From: Bacillus sp. EB600 | Lineage (GTDB): Bacteria > Bacillota > Bacilli > Bacillales > Cytobacillaceae | DNA: 64,000 nucleotides | Direction: 5' to 3' | Assembly (NCBI RefSeq): GCF_024494385.1 | Contig: NZ_JAEVLT010000007.1 | Span: 1-64,000 of the forward strand | In this document: in pieces, positions 11,701 through 18,263 of the stretch | Position numbering within the stretch: the stretch's first letter is position 1 | How the letters are laid out: each line of letters begins with the position of its first letter | Program-made: the position numbers and the translations under genes | The notes under the pieces: generated by a model | Seen by the model: only the letters and a program-made list of their open reading frames with translations | Databases searched by the model: none | What the model was told of the DNA's origin: nothing

Positions 11701-13789
11701 GGATGTAGCACACAAAATGGAAATGATCGTTCCATTGAAAGATTCTTTAAAGCTGATCCAGTTGCGCTTGAAAAATAGAAGTAAAATACGAAAACGAATC
11801 TCGATTACCTATTATGCAGAATGGGTTCTTGGAGTGACGCGGGAAGCGCAGGCACCATATATCGTTAGCGAATGGAATGAAGGGCATCAAGCCCTGCTTG
11901 CAAGCAATACCTACCAAGAAACGTTTCGAGATGCGATTAGCTTCATGCATATTTCAACTCCTGATTCTAAAGCGAATTCATCGTATTCTTGGACAAGTGA
12001 CCGCGCAGAATTCATTGGACCTGGTGGTACATTAGCCTACCCTGCAGCCCTACTGGAAGAAAAGCTTTCGAAGCGGACGGGGACTTTTTCAAGTTCCTGC
12101 AGTGCGTTGCAAACCACGGTCGAACTGGCAGCAAATGAAGAGGTAACCTTCATATTAGTAATGGGCTGTGCAGCTTCGAATGAAGAGGTATTTTCACTGA
12201 TTAATCAATATAGTCAACCGTCTGCCTTTCATGATACGCAGACGAGTGTGAACAATTATTGGCAAGAAACTCTCGGTCAGGTACAGATCAAGACACCGGA
12301 TCGGAAGATGGATATCATGATGAATGGCTGGCTCCTCTATCAAACACTAGCCTGTCGCTTGTGGGCTCGAACCGCTTTCTATCAAGCAGGAGGGGCTTTT
12401 GGTTTCCGTGACCAGCTGCAGGATTCACTCGCTTTTTTACATGTAAGTCCTTCTATTACAAGAAAGCAAATCCTGATTAACGCTGCCCATCAATACCAAG
12501 AGGGGGATGTCCAGCATTGGTGGCACCAGGAAACGGATAAAGGAATTCGAACGAAATTTTCTGATGATCTGCTTTGGCTGCCTTACACGGTATCGCGGTA
12601 TATCGAACAGACAGGCGATGACGATATTCTAAATGAGGTTGTTCCATTTTTACACAGCGAGGTCTTAAAAGAAGATGAATTAGAACGATATGAAGATACA
12701 GTGGTATCCGAGGAAACAGCCACACTCCTGGAGCATTGCTTGCGTGCTATTCGACATTCATTGAAATTTGGCGAGCATGGAATTCCGCTTATGGGGATTG
12801 GCGACTGGAATGATGGAATGAGCCGAATTGGTGCCATGGGGCGGGGCGAGAGTGTTTGGCTGGGGTGGTTCCTGCTCGATATTCTTAAACGATTTGTAAG
12901 ACTCGGGGAAAAAATGATTTCTGTTATTGTCGTGGAACAATTTGAACAGTCAATCCGGGAATTAGAGCGGAGTCTAAACCGCCATGCTTGGGATGGATCT
13001 TGGTTTCGCCGTGCATTCACTGATACGGGGGAATGGATTGGTTCAAATACGAATCAGGAATGCCGAATTGATGCAATTGCACAGTCGTGGTCTGTTATTT
13101 CCCAAGGGACCGAGATAGATCGGCAACAAAGGGCGATGTCTTCCTTTGATCGAGAGCTTGTCGATCGTGACTTAAATCTAGCCCGTTTATTGACAAAACC
13201 GTTTAATAAAACGAAACCAAGTCCAGGGTATATTCAAGGCTACCCGCCGGGCATTCGCGAAAATGGCGGACAGTACACCCACGGTGTTATTTGGGGGATT
13301 TGTGCGTGGGCAATGTTGGAGCGTAATGATAAGGCATTCGAACTATTTTCACTGCTTAACCCGATCACCCATACGGACACTTTCCGTGAAGTGCAAATAT
13401 ATGAAAATGAACCGTATGTCATGTCAGCTGATGTCTACACGGCCAGTCCTCATCAAGGCAGGGGTGGCTGGTCATGGTACACAGGTGCTGCCGGATGGAT
13501 GTATCAAGCCGGACTGGAATATATTTTAGGGGTCAAGCTTCAAGGAAACCAACTTTCGATTCAACCTTGTGTTCCGTCTGATTGGAAATCCTTCAGTATT
13601 GACTATCGATTTGGTAAAACCACCTATTCACTTGATATCTACTGTCAGCAGGAGCATAGCGTTCCAGTGAAATGGGTGGTGGATGGCAAAGAAGCTGGAA
13701 ATCAGACTTCACTAAAGCTAGTCGATGATGGTCAAACACATCAGGTGGAAGTATATCTTGGCAAACAGCGTTCAAGCACCGTAGGATAA
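5720..13789 (+). CDS. ndvB: Cyclic beta-1,2-glucan synthase (GT84-GH189-GH94)
   Basis: Giant membrane enzyme, 2689 residues from the chosen start, that polymerises UDP-glucose into beta-1,2-glucan, trims it by phosphorolysis and closes the ring. Order: soluble N-terminal part; two helices near 380-430; GT84 catalytic region with TTDHDTQLP near 596 and HRWMRGDWQ near 742; four helices at 790-945; glycoamylase-like cyclising domain (GH189) with ESGYFAFDYQLNYQY near 1236 and YMAHHQGMSM near 1327; GH94-type C-terminal part with GIGDWNDGM near 2359 and GRGGWSWYTG near 2580. The ATG has AAGGGGGAG just upstream. The frame stays open 95 codons earlier, but that extension contains an aldo/keto reductase relic. 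All domains look intact. The role in a Gram-positive cell is unknown. Confidence 0.93.
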   Translation: MILHNEDLKARAHEFALTNEISSTTNFIKQFWPAFRSDMASLHEFAEQLQAGKAACKQPAEDWLLDHINFIETQSQVVVRELPRATLKQLPRLRSTGMPRIYELCSDYLEHVGGKYDISSFESYLMSYQEVTVLKDVECWALISAMRVIIIRRLAAVMREVRLRHEVCHSITSIIEQIGSKNFSDEKIRAVLERETRKKQLGPMEIVHFVQHLREWEPNIHIIHNWLKAHVENSEANLDQMVSLEHQLEAEIQVTCGYLVQSLHRLERMPWRLTFTKISQLEKILLTDPNRDFEMLDLASRDLLRSRVVKIAKQLNVPETLVAQTAINLARSRQKKADLEPREACIAYYLLDPHGITALRKEIGGSTRPRVLPQLAVRRRPSLVYIVSTILLFAAFMLLAGEWVTYRTPIGTLSWLVIFAALLLPVSDWTITVIHEGICKCCSPAILLRYNYSNKLPDEARTMVVMPIIWSSIEEVDDVVDRLLVHYLANRQENIHFAILADFVDAKAESEVNDKEIVAHALSRVDALRKKYGADKFFLFHRARLYNSVDDIYMGWERKRGKLVEFVELITGSKQTSYTIINGETDIIPKIRYVFTTDHDTQLPIGVVSRLAGTIHFPYNRPRLNTEETRVIEGFGVLQPRIGASFESTQKSRFAALWAGKPGIDPYAFAVSNAYQDLFGQGIFVGKGIFEVNAFQKTLVNRIPDFQVLSHDLLEGGFLRSGLTSDIEVVESHPGIFYAHEQRAHRWMRGDWQLINWLGRNCKDRNGESKKASLCGLTRWQIIDNLRRSLMAPALMITAILGLTVLPGKSWVWETIVLVTIFLPFLRDILLAIFDRSLARSLGISFMQSVVKLLTLPFSAVLSLDAIVRTLYRMLISKRNLLEWVPSAKMDRRSADGKVFMFAGAGYIAGMVFVVFALLSGEIFGRIAGAVALILLLSVRPVIQKLNQPQKESGNQWLNDARTELNELALNIWSFYDRYVTDKESFLPPDNVQYQPKEIIAHRTSPTNIGLYLASVMAARDMEFIGTFEMVNRIESTLDTISRMEKWNGHLLNWYDTCSAQPLFPKYVSTVDSGNFIGYLMVVHQGLLEWSKRERGFEPQISGLVKKIDQFIDETNFESLYNADERLFSLGYHVDTNQKDSTLYDLMASEARQASFVAIALGQIPASHWFSLGRTMTESGKHKTLLSWSGTMFEYLMPSLIMRTYQNTIWDSTYRGVVNRQRKYAEKYQIPFGISESGYFAFDYQLNYQYRAFGVPGLGLDRGLGQNLVVAPYATIMALPFAGNAALTALHQFENYQAKGEFGYFEAVDFTIERMPKGERFQVVKSYMAHHQGMSMLTLANLLTGERMVKRFHSDPRVRATDLLLQERIPANAALIEEPIGLNKPFPALDGNVDNLERSFTEPTIVPELNVLSNSRMTSVTTNHGTGMLTWNGLSITRWIEDPVVDTSGPIIYIHDVPTEETWSITRYPCQTVQDTKASFRLDQTIYEGDHRDISARLEITVSPDLDAEIRRLKLVNNSDKERILEVTTFLELALAEPAAVNAHPGFTKLFVETSHDAQAQCLLAKRRAREDEEQETWAVHTVYVEGFEGEDYEFETDRAKFIGRGYSLQEPKAMLSRLRGLVGSVVDPAFVMRRRIHLEPRETAVVFIVTGVAESREKALDLIHQLRWPKQAERTFHLAWVRTQIDLRHLHLTPEQAVTAQMLGGRLLFTPPHTSLRRSAIEQNSLGQSALWSHGISGDSPILMVMIEHLADLPFVVLLARQHQYLCMLGLEIDLVVLDETIGGYQDQLMNLLRDQLAARGLGHLKRIIGLKAEQLKEEERTLLRATARVVLNAGGPSVKAQLRLDEVQQAVPKRMIAPVQKGHWEAPPSSPTTEGEFFNGWGGFVEGGQAYQAYVRQGAYLPRPWSNIVANQRFGCLITDFGTGYNWWRNSRECKLTPWSNDPILDQPGECIYLRDLDTNQIWSATPKPVGDQFTYKVTHGKGFSRFEKEDGDVAHKMEMIVPLKDSLKLIQLRLKNRSKIRKRISITYYAEWVLGVTREAQAPYIVSEWNEGHQALLASNTYQETFRDAISFMHISTPDSKANSSYSWTSDRAEFIGPGGTLAYPAALLEEKLSKRTGTFSSSCSALQTTVELAANEEVTFILVMGCAASNEEVFSLINQYSQPSAFHDTQTSVNNYWQETLGQVQIKTPDRKMDIMMNGWLLYQTLACRLWARTAFYQAGGAFGFRDQLQDSLAFLHVSPSITRKQILINAAHQYQEGDVQHWWHQETDKGIRTKFSDDLLWLPYTVSRYIEQTGDDDILNEVVPFLHSEVLKEDELERYEDTVVSEETATLLEHCLRAIRHSLKFGEHGIPLMGIGDWNDGMSRIGAMGRGESVWLGWFLLDILKRFVRLGEKMISVIVVEQFEQSIRELERSLNRHAWDGSWFRRAFTDTGEWIGSNTNQECRIDAIAQSWSVISQGTEIDRQQRAMSSFDRELVDRDLNLARLLTKPFNKTKPSPGYIQGYPPGIRENGGQYTHGVIWGICAWAMLERNDKAFELFSLLNPITHTDTFREVQIYENEPYVMSADVYTASPHQGRGGWSWYTGAAGWMYQAGLEYILGVKLQGNQLSIQPCVPSDWKSFSIDYRFGKTTYSLDIYCQQEHSVPVKWVVDGKEAGNQTSLKLVDDGQTHQVEVYLGKQRSSTVG

Positions 13790-13802
13790 GAAAATAGGAA
13801 AG

Positions 13803-13840
13803 GAAGGTAGGTTTTAGTTTAGACCTGACCTTCTTTTTTT
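13803..13840 (+). terminator. Intrinsic terminator after the glucan synthase
   Basis: GAAGGTAGGT pairs with ACCTGACCTTC (one bulged G) around a ten-base loop and ends in a long T run. Confidence 0.85.
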
Positions 13841-14295
13841 ATGGCTTTGGTCATTCCTATTGTAGATATTGGGCGCTATGTGAAATCTAACGGAGAAATT
13901 TCTATATATGGAGAATCCTTTAATAGATATGTAGAATCACATGGCAAATATGTAGAATCACACGGCAAACATGTAGAATCACATGCTAAATATGCAGAAT
14001 CACTTAGCAAATATGTAGAATCACACGGCAAATATGTAGAATCACACGGCAAACATGTAGAATCACATGGCAAATATGCAGAATCACTTAGCGATATGTA
14101 GAATCACATGGCAAATATGTAGAATCACACGGCAAACATGTAGAATCACACGGCAAACATGTAGAATCACACGGTAAATATGTAGAATCACATGGCAAAT
14201 ATGTAGAATCACACGGCAAACATGTAGAATCACACGGCAAACATGTAGAATCACTTAGCAAATATGTAGAATCACATGGCAAATTCAGCTTTTGA
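13841..14295 (+). pseudogene. Frameshifted repeat ORF encoding KYVESHG heptads (doubtful gene)
   Basis: From an ATG directly after the terminator T tract, a frame reads about 28 ordinary residues and then repeated (K)YVESHG heptads. It stops at DM-stop because repeat unit 8 is one base short. In the next frame the heptads resume and run to KFSF-stop. Removing the one-base deletion would give about 150 residues. There is no ribosome site before the ATG, so translation is doubtful. The long open stretch may simply follow from a 21-bp unit being divisible by three. Confidence 0.3.
13928..14283. repeat. 21-bp minisatellite, 17 tandem units
   Basis: Seventeen head-to-tail copies of a unit close to TATGTAGAATCACATGGCAAA. 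All are 21 bp except unit 8 (20 bp, 14075-14094). Variation is confined to a few positions: TAT or CAT at the start, GTA or GCA, and CATGG, CACGG or CTTAG near the end. The CTTAGC variant recurs at units 4, 8 and 16, and the arrangement looks like duplication of blocks of several units. Two more degenerate units precede the array. There are no spacers, so it is not CRISPR. Confidence 0.95.
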
Positions 14296-14365
14296 TCGTT
14301 TATGGAAAGGTTGAAATCGAACTATGAGTATTATAGGATTGAAAATAAGTGCATTGCATGAAAAT

Positions 14366-14432
14366 AACCCTCCAGACTGTCATATTAGCGAGCTTGTTTA
14401 TTCTCTTACTAGTCTGCCTTGGAGGTTTTTTT
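14366..14432 (+). terminator. Hairpin with T tract between the minisatellite and the MarR gene
   Basis: ACCCTCC and AGACT on the left pair with AGTCT and GGAGG on the right, across a long loop and an internal bulge, followed by seven T. The loop is long, so efficiency is uncertain. Confidence 0.45.
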
Positions 14433-14485
14433 AAAAGTTATTGACAGAGAAGAATATAAGCAGTATTATTATCTCATATTAAAGA

Positions 14486-14502
14486 TATATTAATTCGAGA
14501 TA
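14486..14502. promoter_or_regulatory. Candidate operator for the MarR regulator
   Basis: TATATTAATTCGAGATA is an imperfect palindrome directly before the ribosome site of the MarR gene. Its right half CGAGATA recurs in the better palindrome ahead of the DoxX gene (14963-14980). It resembles MhqR-type boxes of Bacillus, as recalled rather than compared. Confidence 0.5.
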
Positions 14503-14520
14503 AATCCAGGAGGTGAAAAA

Positions 14521-14937
14521 GTGGAAAAACAGTGCACAAACCAACCCTTTCTTGTTTTAATGCAAACATCTAAAGCCATTCAGGAACGGATTGGAGAAGA
14601 AATGAACAAAAACAAGCTGGGTATTACGGAATTCTCAGTTCTAGAGGTACTTTACCATAAAGGGCGGCAGACAATTCATCAGATCGGCAAGAGCATATTA
14701 ATATCTAGTGGTTCGATGACCTATGTTATTGATAAGTTAGAAAAGAAAGGCCTATTAAGTCGGAGCCCCTGTCCTGATGACCGCCGAGTCATCTTTGTTG
14801 CATTAACGGATGCTGGAATAGATTTAATGAAAAAAGTCATGCCAAAGCATCAAGAAATGATCAATAATATGTTTGGTTCTTTGACTGATGAAGATGCTCA
14901 AACAATGGTAAGTCTTTTGAAAAAAGTTAATAAATAG
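14521..14937 (+). CDS. MarR family transcriptional regulator (MhqR-like)
   Basis: A 138-residue winged helix-turn-helix protein. The N-terminal dimerisation helix is followed by TEFSVLEVLYHKG and the recognition-helix region SSGSMTYVIDKLEKKGL. The wing contains PDDRRVIFVALTDAG, the hallmark of MarR proteins. It starts with GTG behind a near-perfect AGGAGGTG. The next gene, 79 bases downstream, is a DoxX protein with its own palindrome, an arrangement like the quinone-responsive MhqR system of Bacillus. There is no conserved Cys pair to suggest thiol sensing. Probable role: repressor of itself and of the DoxX gene, released by electrophiles. Confidence 0.88.
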   Translation: MEKQCTNQPFLVLMQTSKAIQERIGEEMNKNKLGITEFSVLEVLYHKGRQTIHQIGKSILISSGSMTYVIDKLEKKGLLSRSPCPDDRRVIFVALTDAGIDLMKKVMPKHQEMINNMFGSLTDEDAQTMVSLLKKVNK

Positions 14938-14962
14938 TAGAAGCATAAATTTTTAGAACATG

Positions 14963-14980
14963 TATCTTGAAATCGAGATA
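14963..14980. promoter_or_regulatory. Palindromic operator ahead of the DoxX gene
   Basis: TATCTTGAAATCGAGATA is an 18-bp inverted repeat with one mismatch, 36 bases before the DoxX start. It shares its right half with the site before the MarR gene. Confidence 0.6.
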
Positions 14981-15016
14981 AAATAAATACTAATGATAAC
15001 TTAGGAGGAAATAAAA

Positions 15017-15415
15017 ATGATGAGTATTGGTTTATTACTAATTCGATTGGTAATGGGTGTTGCATTCATGGGTCACGGTGCACAGAAATTATTTGGCTGG
15101 TTCGGTGGCTATGGACTAAAGGGTACTGGCGGGTGGATGGAATCACTTGGAATTAAACCTGGCGTTACCATGGCACTCCTTGCAGGATTAGCAGAATTTG
15201 TTGGCGGAGTTTTGTTTGTATTAGGCCTGCTTACTCCTCTTGCTGGTATTATGATTGCCGGTACAATGGTAGTGGCAATTGCAAAGGTTCATGGTCCGAA
15301 TGGATTTTGGGGAACAAATAATGGGTATGAATTTAACTTGATCTTAATCGCAGTTGCACTTGGTATCGCTTTGGCAGGACCTGGTCAATATGCTCTTGAT
15401 GCTCTCTTATTCTAA
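15017..15415 (+). CDS. DoxX family membrane protein (MhqP/CatD-like)
   Basis: A 132-residue protein with four hydrophobic helices and the DoxX signature GHGAQKLFGWFGGYGL near the N-terminus, followed by LLAGLAEFVGGVLFVLGLLT. In Bacillus, DoxX proteins of this size belong to quinone/catechol detoxification operons and are thought to assist a membrane-linked oxidoreductase; the biochemical role is unsettled. The ATG has TTAGGAGG upstream. The palindrome just before it and the MarR gene next door point to electrophile-responsive control. It ends near a strong bidirectional terminator. Confidence 0.88.
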   Translation: MMSIGLLLIRLVMGVAFMGHGAQKLFGWFGGYGLKGTGGWMESLGIKPGVTMALLAGLAEFVGGVLFVLGLLTPLAGIMIAGTMVVAIAKVHGPNGFWGTNNGYEFNLILIAVALGIALAGPGQYALDALLF

Positions 15416-15578
15416 TAAATCTCTAATTAAAGATTCATAGCAAAATTAGTGCTATATTGATGAACTTGATTTTTCCTTTATAAGGATTAAATATTTAGAA
15501 ACCTATCAAGATTTTAAGACTGTAATCCTCGCTTATCTTTAACTAATGGAAAGCAGCATGATAGATAACAAAGAAAAC

Positions 15579-15627
15579 AAAAGGTAATCACCATATTATT
15601 TACATATTATATGGTGGTTACCTTTTT
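15579..15627. terminator. Strong bidirectional terminator
   Basis: AAAAGGTAATCACCATAT pairs with ATATGGTGGTTACCTTTT (one mismatch), with T tracts on both strands. It separates the rightward DoxX gene from the leftward TetR gene. Confidence 0.9.
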
Positions 15628-15631
15628 GTTG

Positions 15632-16228
15632 TCATCCTTCCAATTTAATATAAACCTTTTTCGTCTGAAAGGTTGCGATCTTTACAATTTGCTCAGCCAT
15701 ATGGACTTTTGAATGGGTGAAATTGCTATTGATCCATTCCAAAATAATGCCGATCATACCATGGACACGATACGTATAAAAAAGCTCACTGTCGATGTCC
15801 GGATCAGCTTCATTTAGGGCAAAATCAATATCTTCTCTGAAGTGTTTGTCCAGTACCATGATCATCTTTTTTTGGAAATTATGATTAATATTCGGACCTA
15901 ACATCACCTGGTAAAATTCTTTGTTTTCGATAAAGTGGTCAAATAAAGCAATGGTAGAAAGGTCTATTATGTTGGCTTCATTTTTTAATTTTATATATGA
16001 ATTTCTGAAAGATATAAGCATCTTTTTAAAGATGTCATCAATTATCTCTTGTAATAAATCCTCTTTTTGTTCGTAGTGAATATAAAAAGTCCCCCTATTA
16101 TAGTCTGCTTCCTTGACAATGTCGGTTATGGTAATCTCATCAAAATGTTTTCTCCTCAATAAAGATAGTAGCGCATGTTTAAAAGATTTTTTAGTTCGGG
16201 TAACCCTTTTATCAGTTGTCTTTATCAT
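15632..16228 (-). CDS. TetR/AcrR family transcriptional regulator
   Basis: A 198-residue regulator. The DNA-binding head is clear: FKHALLSLLRRKHFDEITIT, then DIVKEADYNRGTFYIHYEQKEDLL, the TetR helix-turn-helix with its typical YxHYxxKEDL exit. The remainder is the helical ligand-binding domain of undefined specificity. The ATG with AAGAAGG eight bases upstream is preferred over a GTG two codons earlier. It is divergent from the aldehyde dehydrogenase, with two palindromes in the shared region, so it probably represses itself and that gene. It is also one candidate for the CAAAC-N4-GTTTG sites further right, though its own promoter lacks that motif. Confidence 0.9.
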   Translation of the reverse strand: MIKTTDKRVTRTKKSFKHALLSLLRRKHFDEITITDIVKEADYNRGTFYIHYEQKEDLLQEIIDDIFKKMLISFRNSYIKLKNEANIIDLSTIALFDHFIENKEFYQVMLGPNINHNFQKKMIMVLDKHFREDIDFALNEADPDIDSELFYTYRVHGMIGIILEWINSNFTHSKVHMAEQIVKIATFQTKKVYIKLEG

Positions 16229-16265
16229 TGTCACAACCTTCTTTCAAAAAATATTTTCTCTTTAC

Positions 16266-16300
16266 TATACAGTATATAAAAAAATGTACATTGTTGTACA
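16266..16300. promoter_or_regulatory. Twin palindromes in the tetR/ALDH divergent region
   Basis: TATACAGTATA (16266-16276) and TGTACA-TTGT-TGTACA (16285-16300) are inverted repeats in the shared upstream region. They are the likely binding sites of the adjacent TetR protein. Confidence 0.55.
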
Positions 16301-16319
16301 ATTCTAAATATTTTGATTA

Positions 16320-16348
16320 TTGGATATATCTACGATGTTTTCTATAAT
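16320..16348 (+). promoter_or_regulatory. SigA-type promoter of the aldehyde dehydrogenase
   Basis: TTGGAT, a 17-base spacer and TATAAT, about 65 bases before the ALDH start and just downstream of the palindromes. Confidence 0.6.
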
Positions 16349-16414
16349 AAAAATGCGTATTAAGACATTGCTATACTCTAATTCATTTTCAATTAATAAG
16401 GAGGAATTTTTTTT

Positions 16415-17908
16415 ATGTCCACTTTAATCGCATTGAATTCTAAAGCTGTAAAGTTCACATCGAAGCCGTTGAAAATGTTTATTGGTGGAAAATGGGTAGA
16501 TGCAGTTTCCGGAAAAAGAACAGAAATCAGAAATCCTGCTGACGGAGAATTAATTACGACGGCTGCTGAGGGGGATAAAGAAGATGTTGAACGTGCCGTA
16601 GCTGCAGCGAGAAAAGCATTTGAAGAGGGACCATGGCCAAAAATGAAGCCAAATGAACGTGCAAAGCTTCTCTTAAAGCTAGCTGACCTTATTGAAGAAA
16701 ATGCAGAGGAATTAGCACACTTAGACACACTTGATTACGGACAGCCAGTCGGATTAACAATTGGATTTGCCAATGCTGCTGCAGAGAATTTCCGCTATTA
16801 CGCTGGATGGGCAACGAAAATAGCAGGTGAAACATTATCTTCCTCCACTCCAGGAAACTTTTTTAATTATACAAGACGTGAGGCGATTGGTGTCTGTGCC
16901 GGCATAGTCCCTTGGAATGCTCCGTTAATGAACGCGATAATGAAAATCTCGGCACCACTTGCCGTAGGAAATACAGTCATCGTAAAGCCGTCTGAGGAGA
17001 CTCCAATTAGTTTATTGCGGTTTGCTGAACTTGTCCAAGAGGCTGGTTTTCCTGATGGGGTTGTCAACATTGTCACTGGATATGGTCCAACAGTAGGTGC
17101 GGCACTTGCTTCGCATCCTGACGTAGATAAAATAGCCTTTACAGGTTCAACGGTAGTCGGAAAGCAAATCATTCAAAACAGTGCTGTCAATATCAAGAAA
17201 GTTACTCTGGAACTGGGTGGTAAATCGGCACATATTATTTTTGCAGACGCCGATTATGAAGCAGCGCTTGCTAATGCTGCAAATTCCATTTTCTTTAATA
17301 CTGGCCAAGTATGCTTTGCAGGTTCAAGGCTGTTTATTGAAAGTAAAATTTACGATAGATTCTTAGCGGACCTTGCAGATATTTCTAAAAATTATAAAGT
17401 AGGCAACGGTTTTGACCAAGATACAGTTATCGGGCCGCTAATTTCGGCTAAACAGAAAAAACGGGTATTGAATTATTTGGAGATTGGACGTAAAGAAGGA
17501 GCTGAAATGATCGTTGGCGGAGATGCGACAGAAGCAGAACTGGCTAAGGGTCATTTTGTTAAACCAACTGTACTGGCAAATGTTGATAATGACATGACGA
17601 TTGCAAGAGAAGAGATTTTTGGGCCAATCGTTTCCGGAATTCCTTTTGATGATATTGATGAAGTGATTAAACAAGCGAATCAAACTGTATATGGTTTAGG
17701 GGGAGGGGTTTGTACAACTGATATTCGCAAAGCCCATAAAGTAGCCCATGCGCTAAGAACAGGTAATGTATGGATAAACACTTACAATATTGTGGAGCCA
17801 AACTCGCCGTTCGGAGGATATAAACAAAGTGGACTTGGCAGAGAAAATGGTGCTGCTTCCATTGATATGTATACAGAGATTAAGAATGTTTGGGTTAATT
17901 TAGATTAA
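16415..17908 (+). CDS. NAD(P)-dependent aldehyde dehydrogenase
   Basis: Soluble 497-residue ALDH-superfamily enzyme oxidising an aldehyde to its acid. All landmarks are present: Rossmann motif FTGSTVVGK, general base Glu266 in LELGGKS, nucleophile Cys300 in NTGQVCFAG, and the EEIFGPI and PFGGYKQSGLGRE blocks near the end. An N-terminal tail of about 20 residues precedes the usual MFIGGKWVDA start, but AAGGAGG positions the ATG well. It is divergent from a TetR gene and followed by alcohol dehydrogenases, an esterase and a Baeyer-Villiger monooxygenase. The natural substrate is therefore probably an aldehyde formed from the alcohol released by ester cleavage (inference). Confidence 0.94.
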   Translation: MSTLIALNSKAVKFTSKPLKMFIGGKWVDAVSGKRTEIRNPADGELITTAAEGDKEDVERAVAAARKAFEEGPWPKMKPNERAKLLLKLADLIEENAEELAHLDTLDYGQPVGLTIGFANAAAENFRYYAGWATKIAGETLSSSTPGNFFNYTRREAIGVCAGIVPWNAPLMNAIMKISAPLAVGNTVIVKPSEETPISLLRFAELVQEAGFPDGVVNIVTGYGPTVGAALASHPDVDKIAFTGSTVVGKQIIQNSAVNIKKVTLELGGKSAHIIFADADYEAALANAANSIFFNTGQVCFAGSRLFIESKIYDRFLADLADISKNYKVGNGFDQDTVIGPLISAKQKKRVLNYLEIGRKEGAEMIVGGDATEAELAKGHFVKPTVLANVDNDMTIAREEIFGPIVSGIPFDDIDEVIKQANQTVYGLGGGVCTTDIRKAHKVAHALRTGNVWINTYNIVEPNSPFGGYKQSGLGRENGAASIDMYTEIKNVWVNLD

Positions 17909-17945
17909 TAGAATGTAAGCGTTATCCTGCAGTTAAAATATGCCC

Positions 17946-17972
17946 TCGGTCATATCTAAAAAGTATGACCGA
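17946..17972 (+). terminator. Hairpin after the aldehyde dehydrogenase
   Basis: TCGGTCATA and TATGACCGA form a perfect nine-base stem with a nine-base loop. No proper T tract follows, so termination is possible but weak. A cre-like TGTAAGCGTTATCC lies just before it (17914-17927). Confidence 0.4.
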
Positions 17973-17985
17973 AGATAACCTTTAA

Positions 17986-18126
17986 ATACGCGGAAAAGTA
18001 GCAATTGTTGGTGCGGCCGTATATTTATCAAGCCGAGGGAATAGCAGTGTATTTGCAAATATTCCCACCTATTGCATGAGTGTTGGAACAGACGGTGGTT
18101 CAGCGATCATCCTTATTTCTGCTTAG
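17986..18126 (+). pseudogene. Remnant of a thiolase-like gene in three frames
   Basis: Three short frames match the intact thiolase-like protein encoded from 26367: IRGKVAIVGAA (N-terminus), AEGIAVYLQIFPPIA (compare AEAIAEYMQIFPRVC), and TDGGSAIILISA (compare SDGGSAVILTSA). The intervening parts are deleted and the pieces lie in different frames. It is therefore a badly decayed paralogue, and the stretch up to the alcohol dehydrogenase holds nothing else recognisable. Confidence 0.75.
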
Positions 18127-18263
18127 GAAGTATCAAATAATAGAATCATTCTTTTACAGATTTTTAGAAGTCGTAATTTATGGATAGTTTTATAGAATGC
18201 TTTTTGGCAATCATGAACCTCTTAAGACGACCAAAATTTAAATAGTTACGAGGAGGAATATTG

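Noticed and set aside
6475..13775. Many open frames of 60-145 codons on the opposite strand of the glucan synthase
   Set aside because: They are shadows of one long, well-conserved gene and show no family motifs or ribosome sites.
13876..14282. Minus-strand open frames reading CDSTYLP repeats
   Set aside because: They mirror the 21-bp tandem repeat, have no ribosome site, and remain open only because the repeat length is a multiple of three.
13928..14283. CRISPR array
   Set aside because: The units are contiguous, 21 bp, vary internally, and have no unique spacers or adjacent cas genes.
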